Assembly (NCBI RefSeq): GCF_932526225.1
Contig: NC_064040.1
Coordinates: 560,001 to 624,000, forward strand
Source: Nematostella vectensis
Lineage: Eukaryota; Cnidaria; Anthozoa; Actiniaria; Edwardsiidae
Direction of reading: 5' to 3'
DNA: 64,000 bases
Shown here: piece by piece, positions 21,869 to 36,619 of the stretch
Layout: each line of letters begins with the position of its first letter
How positions within the stretch are numbered: position 1 is the stretch's first letter
Made by a program: the position numbers and the translations under genes
Notes under the pieces: model-generated
Told to the model about the DNA's origin: nothing
Seen by the model: only the letters and a program-made list of their open reading frames with translations
The model's database searches: none

Positions 21869-24800
21869 GGCTATCAGCTGGAATCGAACCCGGGTCGCTG
21901 CGTTAGTAGTCAAGTGCCCGCAACGAAAGACTAACGTGGCATTGCTGAAGGGAATTGTAATGAAAATTACTTTTAATACTATTGGTATCGTAAACTATCC
22001 CAAGCAAAGTCACCATCGGACTGGAGGTTACATTCGGGAAAAGCTTCAGGGTTACATTCGGGACTTTGTTTTACAAGTGTAACCTCCAAAAGGTTACAAT
22101 CGATAAATTTTTTTCCGAATGTAAATTCCAAAAAGTAACATTAGGAAAATAAAACAGTATACTCGGTAAAAAAGGTATATCAATCTATCGAGCGCTATGC
22201 TCTATGTTAGAATCTACTTAATCAAGTTATCTAAGGAATCTAGTTAGTTCTTGTGTGCATAAAATATGTACAGGATCCTGAACAAAGCATGAGCACATCA
22301 AAGATGCTGAGAGTACATAAAAATGTCCTTATACCTTCTTTTTATGTCATGACACACCAAGAACAGTATAATGAAGTATCGATATTTAAAAAAAAATAAA
22401 GAAAAAAAAATAGGCTATCAGCGGGAATCGAACCCGGGTAGCTGCGTTAGTAGTCAAGTGCCCGCAACGAAAGACAAACGTGGCATTGCTGAAGGGAATT
22501 GTAATGAAAATTACTTTTAATACTATTGGTATCGTAAACTATCCCAAGCAAAGTCACCATCGGACTGGAGGTTACATTCGGGAAAAGCTTCAGGGTTACA
22601 TTCGGGAATTTGTTTTACGAGTGTAACCTCCAAAAGGTTACAATCGATAATTTTTTTTCGGAATGTAAATTCCAAAAAGTAACATTAGGAAAAATAAAAC
22701 AGTATACTAGGAAAAAAAGGTATATCAATCTATCGAGCGCTATGCTCTATGTTAGAATCTACTTAATCAAGTTATCCAAGGAATCTAGTTAGTTCTTGTG
22801 TGCATAAAATATGTACAGGATCCTGAACAAAGCATGAGCACATCAAAGATGCTGAGAGTACATAAAAATGTCCCTATACCTTCTTTTTAAGTCATGACAC
22901 ACGAAGAACAGTATAATTAAGTATCGATATTTAAAAAAAAAATAAAGAAAAAAAAAATAGGCTATCAGCGGGAATCGAACCCGGGTAGCTGCGTTAGTAG
23001 TCAAGTGCCCGCAACGAAAGACAAACGTGGCATTGCTGAAGGGAATTGTAATGAAAATTACTTTTAATACTATTGGTATCGTAAACTATCCCAAGCAAAG
23101 TCACCATCGGACTGGAGGTTACATTCGGGAAAAGCTTCAGGGTTACATTCGGGAATTTGTTTTACGAGTGTAACCTCCAAAAGGTTACAATCGATAATTT
23201 TTTTTCGGAATGTAAATTCCAAAAAGTAACATTAGGAAAAATAAAACAGTATACTAGGAAAAAAAGGTATATCAATCTATCGAGCGCAATGCTCTATGTT
23301 AGAATCTACTTAATCAAGTTATCCAAGGAATCTAGTTAGTTCTTGTGTGCATAAAATATGTACAGGATCCTGAACAAAGCATGAGCACATCAAAGATGCT
23401 GAGAGTACATAAAAATGTCCCTATACCTTCTTTTTATGTCATGACACACCAAGAACAGTATATTTAAGTATCGATATTTAAAAAAAAAATAAAGAAAAAA
23501 AAAATAGGCTATCAGCGGGAATCGAACCCGGGTCGCTGCGTTAGTAGTCAAGTGCCCGCAACGAAAGACTAACGTGGCATTGCTGAAGGGAATTGTAATG
23601 AAAATTACTTTTAATACTATTGGTATCGTAAACTATCCCAAGCAAAGTCACCATCGGACTGGAGGTTACATTCGGGAAAAGCTTCAGGGTTACATTCGGG
23701 ACTTTGTTTTACAAGTGTAACCTCTAAAAGGTTACAATCGATAATTTTCTTTCCGAATGTAAATTCCAAAAAGTAACATTAGGAAAATAAAACAGTATAC
23801 TCGGTAAAAAAGGTATATCAATCTATCGAGCGCTATGCTCTATGTTAGAATCTACTTAATCAAGTTATCCAAGGAATCTAGTTAGTTCTTGTGTGCATAA
23901 AATATGTACAGGATCCTGAACAAAGCATGAGCACATCAAAGATGCTGAGAGTACATAAAAATGTCCCTATACCTTCTTTTTATGTCATGACACACCAAGA
24001 ACAGTATAATTAAGTATCGATATTTAAAAAAAAAATAAAGAAAAAAAAATAGGCTATCAGCGGGAATCGAACCCGGGTCGCTGCGTTAGTAGTCAAGTGC
24101 CCGCAACGAAAGACTAACGTGGCATTGCTGAAGGGAATTGTAATGAAAATTACTTTTAATACTATTGGTATCGTAAACTATCCCAAGCAAAGTCACCATC
24201 GGACTGGAGGTTACATTCGGGAAAAGCTTCAGGGTTACATTCGGGAATTTGTTTTACGAGTGTAACCTCCAAAAGGTTACAATCGATAATTTTTTTTCGG
24301 AATGTAAATTCCAAAAAGTAACATTAGGAAAAATAAAACAGTATACTCGGAAAAAAGGTATATCAATCTATCGAGCGCTATGCTCTATGTTAGAATCTAC
24401 TTAATCAAGTTATCCAAGAATTCTAGTTAGTTCTTGTGTGCATAAAATATGTGCAGGATCCTGAACAAAGCATGAGCACATCAAAGATGCTGAGAGTACA
24501 TAAAAATGTCCCTATACCTTCTTTTTATGTCATGACACACCAAGAACAGTATAATTAAGTATCGATATTTAAAAAAAAAAATAAAGAAAAAAAAATAGGC
24601 TATCAGCGGGGATCGAACCCGGGTCGCTGCGTTAGTAGTCAAGTGCCCGCAACGAAAGACTAACGTGGCATTGCTGAAGGGAATTGTAATGAAAATTACT
24701 TTTAATACTATTGGTATCGTAAACTATCCCAAGCAAAGTCACCATCGGACTGGAGGTTACATTCGGGAAAAGCTTCAGGGTTACATTCGGAATTTGTTTT

Positions 24801-27579
24801 ACGAGTGTAACCTCCAAAAGGTTACAATCAAAATTTTTTTTTCCGAATGTAAATTCCAAAAAGTAACATTAGGAAAAATAAAACAGTATACTCGGAAAAA
24901 AAGGTATATCAATCTATCGAGCGCTATGCTCTATGTTAGAATCTACTTAATCAAGTTATCCAAGGAATCTAGTTAGTTCTTGTGTGCATAAAATATGTAC
25001 AGGATCCTGAACAAAGCATGAGCACATCAAAGATGCTGAGAGTACATAAAAATGTCCCTATACCTTCTTTTTATGTCATGACACACCAAGAACAGTATAA
25101 TTAAGTATCGATATTTAAAAAAAAAAATAAAGAAAAAAAAATAGGCTATCAGCGGGAATCGAACCCGGGTCGCTGCGTTAGTAGTCAAGTGCCCGCAACG
25201 AAAGACTAACGTGGCATTGCTGAAGGGAATTGTAATGAAAATTACTTTTAATACTATTGGTATCGTAAACTATCCCAAGCAAAGTCACCATCGGACTGGA
25301 GGTTACATTCGGGAAAAGCTTCAGGGTTACATTCGGGACTTTGTTTTACAAGTGTAACCTCTAAAAGGTTACAATCGATAATTTTCTTTCCGAATGTAAA
25401 TTCCAAAAAGTAACATTAGGAAAAATAAAACAGTATACTCGGAAAAAAAGGTATATCAATCTATCGAGCGCTATGCTCTATGTTAGAATCTACTTAATCA
25501 AGTTATCCAAGGAATCTAGTTAGTTCTTGTGTGCATAAAATATGTACAGGATCCTGAACAAAGCATGAGCACATCAAAGATGCTGAGAGTACATAAAAAT
25601 GTCCCTATACCTTCTTTTTATGTCATGACACACCAAGAACAGTATAATTAAGTATCGATATTTAAAAAAAAATATTAAAGAAAAAAAAAATAGGCTATCA
25701 GCGGGAATCGAACCCGGGTAGCTGCGTTAGTAGTCAAGTGCCCGCAACGAAAGACTAACGTAGCATTACTGAAGGGAATTGTAATGAAAATTACTTTTAA
25801 TACTATTGGTATCGTAAACTATCCCAAGCAAAGTCACCATCGGACTGGAGGTTACATTCGGGAAAAGCTTTAGGGTTACATTCGGGAATTTGATTTACGA
25901 GTGTAACCTCCAAAAGGTTACAATCGATAATTTTTTTTTTCCGAATGTAAATTCCAAAAAGTAACATTAGGAAAAATAAAACAGTATACTCGGAAAAAAA
26001 GGTATATCAATCTATCGAGCGCTATGCTCTATGTTAGAATCTACTTAATCAAGTTATCCAAGAAATCTAGTTAGTTCTTGTGTGCATAAAATATGTACAG
26101 GATCCTGAACAAAGCATGAGCACATCAAAGATGCTGAGAGTACATCAAAATGTCCCTATACCTTCTTTTTATGTCATGACACACCAAGAACAGTATAATT
26201 AAATATCGATATTTAAAAAAAAACATAAAGAAAAACAAAAAGGCTATCAGCAGGAATCGAACCCGGGTCGCTGCGGTAGTAGTCAAGTGCCCGCAACGAA
26301 AGACTAACGTGGCATTGCTGAAGGGAATTGTAATGAAAATTACTTTTAATACTATTGGTATCGTAAACTATCCCAAGCAAAGTCACCATCGGACTGGAGG
26401 TTACATTCGGGAAAAGCTTCAGGGTTACATTCGGGAATTTGTTTTACGAGTGTAACCTCCAAAAGGTTACAATCAATATTTTTTTTTTCCGAATGTAAAT
26501 TCCAAAAAGTAACATTAGGAAAAATAAAACAGTATACTCGGAAAAAAAGGTATATCAATCTATCGAGCGCTATGCTCTATGTTAGAATCTACTTAATCAA
26601 GTTATCCAAGGAATCTAGTTAGTTCTTGTGTGCATAAAATATGTACAGGATCCTGAACAAAGCATGAGCACATCAAAGATGCTGAGAGTACATAAAAATG
26701 TCCCTATACCTTCTTTTTATGTCATGACACACCAAGAACAGTATAATTAAGTATCGATATTTAAAAAAAAATATTAAGGAAAAAAAAAATAGGCTATCAG
26801 CGGGAATCGAACCCGGGTAGCTGCGTTAGTAGTCAAGTGCCCGCAACGAAAGACTAACGTAGCATTACTGAAGGGAATTGTAATGAAAATTACTTTTAAT
26901 ACTATTGGTATCGTAAACTATCCCAAGCAAAGTCACCATCGGACTGGAGGTTACATTCGGGAAAAGCTTCAGGGTTACATTCGGGAATTTGTTTTACGAG
27001 TGTAACCTCCAAAAGGTTACAATCGATAATTTTTTTTCCGAATGTAAATTCCAAAAAGTAACATTAGGAAAAATAAAACAGTATACTCGAAAAAAAAGGT
27101 ATTTCAATCTATCGAGCGCTATGCTCTATGTTAGAATCTACTTAATCAAGTTAACCAAGGAATCTAGTTAGTTCTTGTGTGCATAAAATATGTACAGGAT
27201 CCTGAACAAAGCATGAGCACATCAAAGATGCTGAGAGTACATAAAAATGTCCCTATACCTTCTTTTTATGTCATGACACACCAAGAACAGTATAATTAAG
27301 TATCGATATTTAAAAAAAAATAAAGAAAAAAAAATAGGCTATCAGCGGGAATCGAACCCGGGTCGCTGCGTTAGTAGTCAAGTGCCCGCAACGAAAGACT
27401 AACGTGGCATTGCTGAAGGGAAGTGTAATGAAAATTACTTTTAATACTATTGGTATCGTAAACTATCCCAAGCAAAGTCACCATCGGACTGGAGGTTACA
27501 TTCGGGAAAAGCTTTAGGGTTACATTCGGGAATTTGTTTTATGAGTGTAACCTCCAAAAGGTTACAATCGATAATTTTT
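21869..27579 (+). repeat. Ten-monomer segment, first copy (5466-bp period)
   Basis: Monomers start at 21869, 22413, 22960, 23507, 24052, 24598, 25144, 25693, 26242, 26792 and 27337. From the second half of 21869 to the first half of 27337 the sequence is repeated 5466-5467 bp downstream. The unit at 26242 has a distinctive start (ACATAAAGAAAAACAAAAAGGC, lacking the usual T, and CAGCAGGAATCG), which recurs at 31708 and 50201. Confidence 0.92.
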
Positions 27580-30500
27580 TTCCGAATGTAAATTCCAAAA
27601 AGTAACATTAGGAAAATAAAACAGTATACTCGGTAAAAAAGGTATATCAATCTATCGAGCGCTATGCTCTATGTTAGAATCTACTTAATCAAGTTATCTA
27701 AGGAATCTAGTTAGTTCTTGTGTGCATAAAATATGTACAGGATCCTGAACAAAGCATGAGCACATCAAAGATGCTGAGAGTACATAAAAATGTCCTTATA
27801 CCTTCTTTTTATGTCATGACACACCAAGAACAGTATAATGAAGTATCGATATTTAAAAAAAAATAAAGAAAAAAAAATAGGCTATCAGCGGGAATCGAAC
27901 CCGGGTAGCTGCGTTAGTAGTCAAGTGCCCGCAACGAAAGACAAACGTGGCATTGCTGAAGGGAATTGTAATGAAAATTACTTTTAATACTATTGGTATC
28001 GTAAACTATCCCAAGCAAAGTCACCATCGGACTGGAGGTTACATTCGGGAAAAGCTTCAGGGTTACATTCGGGAATTTGTTTTACGAGTGTAACCTCCAA
28101 AAGGTTACAATCGATAATTTTTTTTCGGAATGTAAATTCCAAAAAGTAACATTAGGAAAAATAAAACAGTATACTAGGAAAAAAAGGTATATCAATCTAT
28201 CGAGCGCTATGCTCTATGTTAGAATCTACTTAATCAAGTTATCCAAGGAATCTAGTTAGTTCTTGTGTGCATAAAATATGTACAGGATCCTGAACAAAGC
28301 ATGAGCACATCAAAGATGCTGAGAGTACATAAAAATGTCCCTATACCTTCTTTTTAAGTCATGACACACCAAGAACAGTATAATTAAGTATCGATATTTA
28401 AAAAAAAAATAAAGAAAAAAAAATAGGCTATCAGCGGGAATCGAACCCGGGTAGCTGCGTTAGTAGTCAAGTGCCCGCAACGAAAGACAAACGTGGCATT
28501 GCTGAAGGGAATTGTAATGAAAATTACTTTTAATACTATTGGTATCGTAAACTATCCCAAGCAAAGTCACCATCGGACTGGAGGTTACATTCGGGAAAAG
28601 CTTCAGGGTTACATTCGGGAATTTGTTTTACGAGTGTAACCTCCAAAAGGTTACAATCGATAATTTTTTTTCGGAATGTAAATTCCAAAAAGTAACATTA
28701 GGAAAAATAAAACAGTATACTAGGAAAAAAAGGTATATCAATCTATCGAGCGCAATGCTCTATGTTAGAATCTACTTAATCAAGTTATCCAAGGAATCTA
28801 GTTAGTTCTTGTGTGCATAAAATATGTACAGGATCCTGAACAAAGCATGAGCACATCAAAGATGCTGAGAGTACATAAAAATGTCCCTATACCTTCTTTT
28901 TATGTCATGACACACCAAGAACAGTATATTTAAGTATCGATATTTAAAAAAAAAATAAAGAAAAAAAAAATAGGCTATCAGCGGGAATCGAACCCGGGTC
29001 GCTGCGTTAGTAGTCAAGTGCCCGCAACGAAAGACTAACGTGGCATTGCTGAAGGGAATTGTAATGAAAATTACTTTTAATACTATTGGTATCGTAAACT
29101 ATCCCAAGCAAAGTCACCATCGGACTGGAGGTTACATTCGGGAAAAGCTTCAGGGTTACATTCGGGACTTTGTTTTACAAGTGTAACCTCTAAAAGGTTA
29201 CAATCGATAATTTTCTTTCCGAATGTAAATTCCAAAAAGTAACATTAGGAAAATAAAACAGTATACTCGGTAAAAAAGGTATATCAATCTATCGAGCGCT
29301 ATGCTCTATGTTAGAATCTACTTAATCAAGTTATCCAAGGAATCTAGTTAGTTCTTGTGTGCATAAAATATGTACAGGATCCTGAACAAAGCATGAGCAC
29401 ATCAAAGATGCTGAGAGTACATAAAAATGTCCCTATACCTTCTTTTTATGTCATGACACACCAAGAACAGTATAATTAAGTATCGATATTTAAAAAAAAA
29501 ATAAAGAAAAAAAAATAGGCTATCAGCGGGAATCGAACCCGGGTCGCTGCGTTAGTAGTCAAGTGCCCGCAACGAAAGACTAACGTGGCATTGCTGAAGG
29601 GAATTGTAATGAAAATTACTTTTAATACTATTGGTATCGTAAACTATCCCAAGCAAAGTCACCATCGGACTGGAGGTTACATTCGGGAAAAGCTTCAGGG
29701 TTACATTCGGGAATTTGTTTTACGAGTGTAACCTCCAAAAGGTTACAATCGATAATTTTTTTTCGGAATGTAAATTCCAAAAAGTAACATTAGGAAAAAT
29801 AAAACAGTATACTCGGAAAAAAGGTATATCAATCTATCGAGCGCTATGCTCTATGTTAGAATCTACTTAATCAAGTTATCCAAGAATTCTAGTTAGTTCT
29901 TGTGTGCATAAAATATGTGCAGGATCCTGAACAAAGCATGAGCACATCAAAGATGCTGAGAGTACATAAAAATGTCCCTATACCTTCTTTTTATGTCATG
30001 ACACACCAAGAACAGTATAATTAAGTATCGATATTTAAAAAAAAAAATAAAGAAAAAAAAATAGGCTATCAGCGGGGATCGAACCCGGGTCGCTGCGTTA
30101 GTAGTCAAGTGCCCGCAACGAAAGACTAACGTGGCATTGCTGAAGGGAATTGTAATGAAAATTACTTTTAATACTATTGGTATCGTAAACTATCCCAAGC
30201 AAAGTCACCATCGGACTGGAGGTTACATTCGGGAAAAGCTTCAGGGTTACATTCGGAATTTGTTTTACGAGTGTAACCTCCAAAAGGTTACAATCAAAAT
30301 TTTTTTTTCCGAATGTAAATTCCAAAAAGTAACATTAGGAAAAATAAAACAGTATACTCGGAAAAAAAGGTATATCAATCTATCGAGCGCTATGCTCTAT
30401 GTTAGAATCTACTTAATCAAGTTATCCAAGGAATCTAGTTAGTTCTTGTGTGCATAAAATATGTACAGGATCCTGAACAAAGCATGAGCACATCAAAGAT

Positions 30501-33046
30501 GCTGAGAGTACATAAAAATGTCCCTATACCTTCTTTTTATGTCATGACACACCAAGAACAGTATAATTAAGTATCGATATTTAAAAAAAAAAATAAAGAA
30601 AAAAAAATAGGCTATCAGCGGGAATCGAACCCGGGTCGCTGCGTTAGTAGTCAAGTGCCCGCAACGAAAGACTAACGTGGCATTGCTGAAGGGAATTGTA
30701 ATGAAAATTACTTTTAATACTATTGGTATCGTAAACTATCCCAAGCAAAGTCACCATCGGACTGGAGGTTACATTCGGGAAAAGCTTCAGGGTTACATTC
30801 GGGACTTTGTTTTACAAGTGTAACCTCTAAAAGGTTACAATCGATAATTTTCTTTCCGAATGTAAATTCCAAAAAGTAACATTAGGAAAAATAAAACAGT
30901 ATACTCGGAAAAAAAGGTATATCAATCTATCGAGCGCTATGCTCTATGTTAGAATCTACTTAATCAAGTTATCCAAGGAATCTAGTTAGTTCTTGTGTGC
31001 ATAAAATATGTACAGGATCCTGAACAAAGCATGAGCACATCAAAGATGCTGAGAGTACATAAAAATGTCCCTATACCTTCTTTTTATGTCATGACACACC
31101 AAGAACAGTATAATTAAGTATCGATATTTAAAAAAAAATATTAAAGAAAAAAAAAATAGGCTATCAGCGGGAATCGAACCCGGGTAGCTGCGTTAGTAGT
31201 CAAGTGCCCGCAACGAAAGACTAACGTAGCATTACTGAAGGGAATTGTAATGAAAATTACTTTTAATACTATTGGTATCGTAAACTATCCCAAGCAAAGT
31301 CACCATCGGACTGGAGGTTACATTCGGGAAAAGCTTTAGGGTTACATTCGGGAATTTGATTTACGAGTGTAACCTCCAAAAGGTTACAATCGATAATTTT
31401 TTTTTTCCGAATGTAAATTCCAAAAAGTAACATTAGGAAAAATAAAACAGTATACTCGGAAAAAAAGGTATATCAATCTATCGAGCGCTATGCTCTATGT
31501 TAGAATCTACTTAATCAAGTTATCCAAGAAATCTAGTTAGTTCTTGTGTGCATAAAATATGTACAGGATCCTGAACAAAGCATGAGCACATCAAAGATGC
31601 TGAGAGTACATCAAAATGTCCCTATACCTTCTTTTTATGTCATGACACACCAAGAACAGTATAATTAAATATCGATATTTAAAAAAAAACATAAAGAAAA
31701 ACAAAAAGGCTATCAGCAGGAATCGAACCCGGGTCGCTGCGGTAGTAGTCAAGTGCCCGCAACGAAAGACTAACGTGGCATTGCTGAAGGGAATTGTAAT
31801 GAAAATTACTTTTAATACTATTGGTATCGTAAACTATCCCAAGCAAAGTCACCATCGGACTGGAGGTTACATTCGGGAAAAGCTTCAGGGTTACATTCGG
31901 GAATTTGTTTTACGAGTGTAACCTCCAAAAGGTTACAATCAATATTTTTTTTTTCCGAATGTAAATTCCAAAAAGTAACATTAGGAAAAATAAAACAGTA
32001 TACTCGGAAAAAAAGGTATATCAATCTATCGAGCGCTATGCTCTATGTTAGAATCTACTTAATCAAGTTATCCAAGGAATCTAGTTAGTTCTTGTGTGCA
32101 TAAAATATGTACAGGATCCTGAACAAAGCATGAGCACATCAAAGATGCTGAGAGTACATAAAAATGTCCCTATACCTTCTTTTTATGTCATGACACACCA
32201 AGAACAGTATAATTAAGTATCGATATTTAAAAAAAAATATTAAGGAAAAAAAAAATAGGCTATCAGCGGGAATCGAACCCGGGTAGCTGCGTTAGTAGTC
32301 AAGTGCCCGCAACGAAAGACTAACGTAGCATTACTGAAGGGAATTGTAATGAAAATTACTTTTAATACTATTGGTATCGTAAACTATCCCAAGCAAAGTC
32401 ACCATCGGACTGGAGGTTACATTCGGGAAAAGCTTCAGGGTTACATTCGGGAATTTGTTTTACGAGTGTAACCTCCAAAAGGTTACAATCGATAATTTTT
32501 TTTCCGAATGTAAATTCCAAAAAGTAACATTAGGAAAAATAAAACAGTATACTCGAAAAAAAATGTATTTCAATCTATCGAGCGCTATGCTCTATGTTAG
32601 AATCTACTTAATCAAGTTAACCAAGGAATCTAGTTAGTTCTTGTGTGCATAAAATATGTACAGGATCCTGAACAAAGCATGAGCACATCAAAGATGCTGA
32701 GAGTACATAAAAATGTCCCTATACCTTCTTTTTATGTCATGACACACCAAGAACAGTATAATTAAGTATCGATATTTAAAAAAAAATAAAGAAAAAAAAA
32801 TAGGCTATCAGCGGGAATCGAACCCGGGTCGCTGCGTTAGTAGTCAAGTGCCCGCAACGAAAGACTAACGTGGCATTGCTGAAGGGAAGTGTAATGAAAA
32901 TTACTTTTAATACTATTGGTATCGTAAACTATCCCAAGCAAAGTCACCATCGGACTGGAGGTTACATTCGGGAAAAGCTTTAGGGTTACATTCGGGAATT
33001 TGTTTTATGAGTGTAACCTCCAAAAGGTTACAATCGATAATTTTTT
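27580..33046 (+). repeat. Ten-monomer segment, second copy (5466-bp period)
   Basis: Monomers start at 27880, 28426, 28973, 29518, 30064, 30610, 31159, 31708, 32258 and 32803. The unit at 27337 is a recombinant: its first half matches 32803 (GAAGTGTAATG, TTTTATGAGTG) while its second half matches 21869 (GGAAAATAAAACAG, CTAAGGAATC, GTCCTTATACC, TAATGAAG). The unequal crossover therefore maps to about 27572-27594. Confidence 0.92.
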
Positions 33047-34440
33047 TCCGAATGTAAATACCAAAAAGTAACATTAGGAATAATAAAACAGCATACTCGG
33101 AAAAAAGGGTATATCAATCTATCGAGCGCTATGCTCTATGTTAGAATCTACTTAATCAAGTTATCGAAGAAATCTAGTTAGTTCTTGTGTGCATAAAATA
33201 TGTACAGGATCCTGAACAAAGCATGAGCACATCAAAGATGCTGAGAGTACATAAAAATGTCCCTATACCTTCTTTTTATGTCATGACACACCAAGAACAG
33301 TATAATTAAGTATCGATATTAAAAAAAAAATAAAGAAAAAAAAAATAGGCTATCAGCGGGAATCGAACCCGGGTCGCTGCGTTAGTAGTCAAGTGCCCGC
33401 AACGAAAGACTAACGTGGCATTGCTGAAGGTGATTGTAATGAAAATTACTTTTAATACTATTGGTATCGTAAACTATCACAAGCAAAGTCACCATCGGAC
33501 TGGAGGTTACATTCGGGAAAAGCTTTAGGGTTACATTCGGGAATTTGTTTTACGAGTGTAACCTCCAAAAGGTTACAATCGATAATTTTTTTTTCGAATG
33601 TAAATTCCAAAAAGTAACATTAGGAAAAATAAAACTGTATACTCGAAAAAAAAGGTATATCAATCTATCGAGCGCTATGCTCTATGTTAGAATCTACTTA
33701 ATCAAGTTAACCAAGGAATCTAGTTAGTTCTTGTGTGCATAAAATATGTACAGGATCCTGAACAAAGCATGAGCACATCAAAGATGCTGACAGTACATAA
33801 AAATGTCCCTAAACCTTCTTGTTATGTCATGACACACCAAGAACAGTATAATTAAGTATCGATATTTAAAAAAAAATAAAGAAAAAAAATAGGCTATCAG
33901 CGGGAATCGAACCCGGGTCGCTGCGTTAGTAGTCAAGTGCCCGCAACGAAAGACTAACGTGGCATTGCTGAAGGGGATTGTAATGAAAATTACTTTTAAT
34001 ACTATTGGTATCGTAAACTATCCCAAGCAAAGTCACCATCGGACTGGAGGTTACATTCGGGAAAAGCTTCAGGGTTACACTTGGGAATTTGTTTTACGAG
34101 TGTAACCTCCAAAAGGTTACAATCAATAATTATTTTTCCGAATGTAAATTCCAAAAAGTAACATTAGGAAAAATAAAACAGTATACTCGAAAAAAAAGGT
34201 ATATCAATCTATCGAGCGCTATGCTCTATGTTAGAATCTACTTAATCAAGTTAACCAAGGAATCTAGTTAGTTCTTGTGTGCATAAAATATGTACAGGAT
34301 CCTGAACAAAGCATGAGCACATCAAAGATGCTGAGAGTACATAAAAATGTCCCTATACCTTCTTTTTATGTCATGACACACCAAGAACAGTATAATTAAG
34401 TATCGATATTTAAAAAAAAATATTAAGGAAAAAAAAAATA
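32258..34440 (+). repeat. Four-monomer block, first copy (2183 bp)
   Basis: Monomers start at 32258, 32803, 33348 and 33892. Private marks repeated in the next block: GGTATTTCAATC, AAATACCAAAAAG with AATAATAAAACAGCATAC, GAAGGTGATTG with CTATCACAAGC and AAAACTGTATAC, and TTACACTTGGG with ATAATTATTTTTCC. The overlap with the preceding segment is real, because duplications share monomers. Confidence 0.92.
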
Positions 34441-36619
34441 GGCTATCAGCGGGAATCGAACCCGGGTAGCTGCGTTAGTAGTCAAGTGCCCGCAACGAAA
34501 GACTAACGTAGCATTACTGAAGGGAATTGTAATGAAAATTACTTTTAATACTATTGGTATCGTAAACTATCCCAAGCAAAGTCACCATCGGACTGGAGGT
34601 TACATTCGGGAAAAGCTTCAGGGTTACATTCGGGAATTTGTTTTACGAGTGTAACCTCCAAAAGGTTACAATCGATAATTTTTTTTCCGAATGTAAATTC
34701 CAAAAAGTAACATTAGGAAAAATAAAACAGTATACTCGAAAAAAAAGGTATTTCAATCTATCGAGCGCTATGCTCTATGTTAGAATCTACTTAATCAAGT
34801 TAACCAAGGAATCTAGTTAGTTCTTGTGTGCATAAAATATGTACAGGATCCTGAACAAAGCATGAGCACATCAAAGATGCTGAGAGTACATAAAAATGTC
34901 CCTATACCTTCTTTTTATGTCATGACACACCAAGAACAGTATAATTAAGTATCGATATTTAAAAAAAAATAAAGAAAAAAAAATAGGCTATCAGCGGGAA
35001 TCGAACCCGGGTCGCTGCGTTAGTAGTCAAGTGCCCGCAACGAAAGACTAACGTGGCATTGCTGAAGGGAAGTGTAATGAAAATTACTTTTAATACTATT
35101 GGTATCGTAAACTATCCCAAGCAAAGTCACCATCGGACTGGAGGTTACATTCGGGAAAAGCTTTAGGGTTACATTCGGGAATTTGTTTTATGAGTGTAAC
35201 CTCCAAAAGGTTACAATCGATAATTTTTTTCCGAATGTAAATACCAAAAAGTAACATTAGGAATAATAAAACAGCATACTCGGAAAAAAGGGTATATCAA
35301 TCTATCGAGCGCTATGCTCTATGTTAGAATCTACTTAATCAAGTTATCGAAGAAATCTAGTTAGTTCTTGTGTGCATAAAATATGTACAGGATCCTGAAC
35401 AAAGCATGAGCACATCAAAGATGCTGAGAGTACATAAAAATGTCCCTATACCTTCTTTTTATGTCATGACACACCAAGAACAGTATAATTAAGTATCGAT
35501 ATTAAAAAAAAAATAAAGAAAAAAAAATAGGCTATCAGCGGGAATCGAACCCGGGTCGCTGCGTTAGTAGTCAAGTGCCCGCAACGAAAGACTAACGTGG
35601 CATTGCTGAAGGTGATTGTAATGAAAATTACTTTTAATACTATTGGTATCGTAAACTATCACAAGCAAAGTCACCATCGGACTGGAGGTTACATTCGGGA
35701 AAAGCTTTAGGGTTACATTCGGGAATTTGTTTTACGAGTGTAACCTCCAAAAGGTTACAATCGATAATTTTTTTTTCGAATGTAAATTCCAAAAAGTAAC
35801 ATTAGGAAAAATAAAACTGTATACTCGAAAAAAAAGGTATATCAATCTATCGAGCGCTATGCTCTATGTTAGAATCTACTTAATCAAGTTAACCAAGGAA
35901 TCTAGTTAGTTCTTGTGTGCATAAAATATGTACAGGATCCTGAACAAAGCATGAGCACATCAAAGATGCTGACAGTACATAAAAATGTCCCTAAACCTTC
36001 TTGTTATGTCATGACACACCAAGAACAGTATAATTAAGTATCGATATTTAAAAAAAAATAAAGAAAAAAAATAGGCTATCAGCGGGAATCGAACCCGGGT
36101 CGCTGCGTTAGTAGTCAAGTGCCCGCAACGAAAGACTAACGTGGCATTGCTGAAGGGGATTGTAATGAAAATTACTTTTAATACTATTGGTATCGTAAAC
36201 TATCCCAAGCAAAGTCACCATCGGACTGGAGGTTACATTCGGGAAAAGCTTCAGGGTTACACTTGGGAATTTGTTTTACGAGTGTAACCTCCAAAAGGTT
36301 ACAATCAATAATTATTTTTCCGAATGTAAATTCCAAAAAGTAACATTAGGAAAAATAAAACAGTATACTCGAAAAAAAAGGTATATCAATCTATCGAGCG
36401 CTATGCTCTATGTTAGAATCTACTTAATCAAGTTAACCAAGGAATCTAGTTAGTTCTTGTGTGCATAAAATATGTACAGGATCCTGAACAAAGCATGAGC
36501 ACATCAAAGATGCTGAGAGTACATAAAAATGTCCCTATACCTTCTTTTTATGTCATGACACACCAAGAACAGTATAATTAAGTATCGATATTAAAAAAAA
36601 AATAAAGAAAAAAAAAATA
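34441..36619 (+). repeat. Four-monomer block, second copy (offset 2182-2183)
   Basis: Monomers start at 34441, 34986, 35530 and 36074, each matching 32258-33892 in order. A difference I see is AAAATGTATTTC (near 32564) against AAAAGGTATTTC (near 34746). Divergence is very low, so this is a young duplication. Confidence 0.92.
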
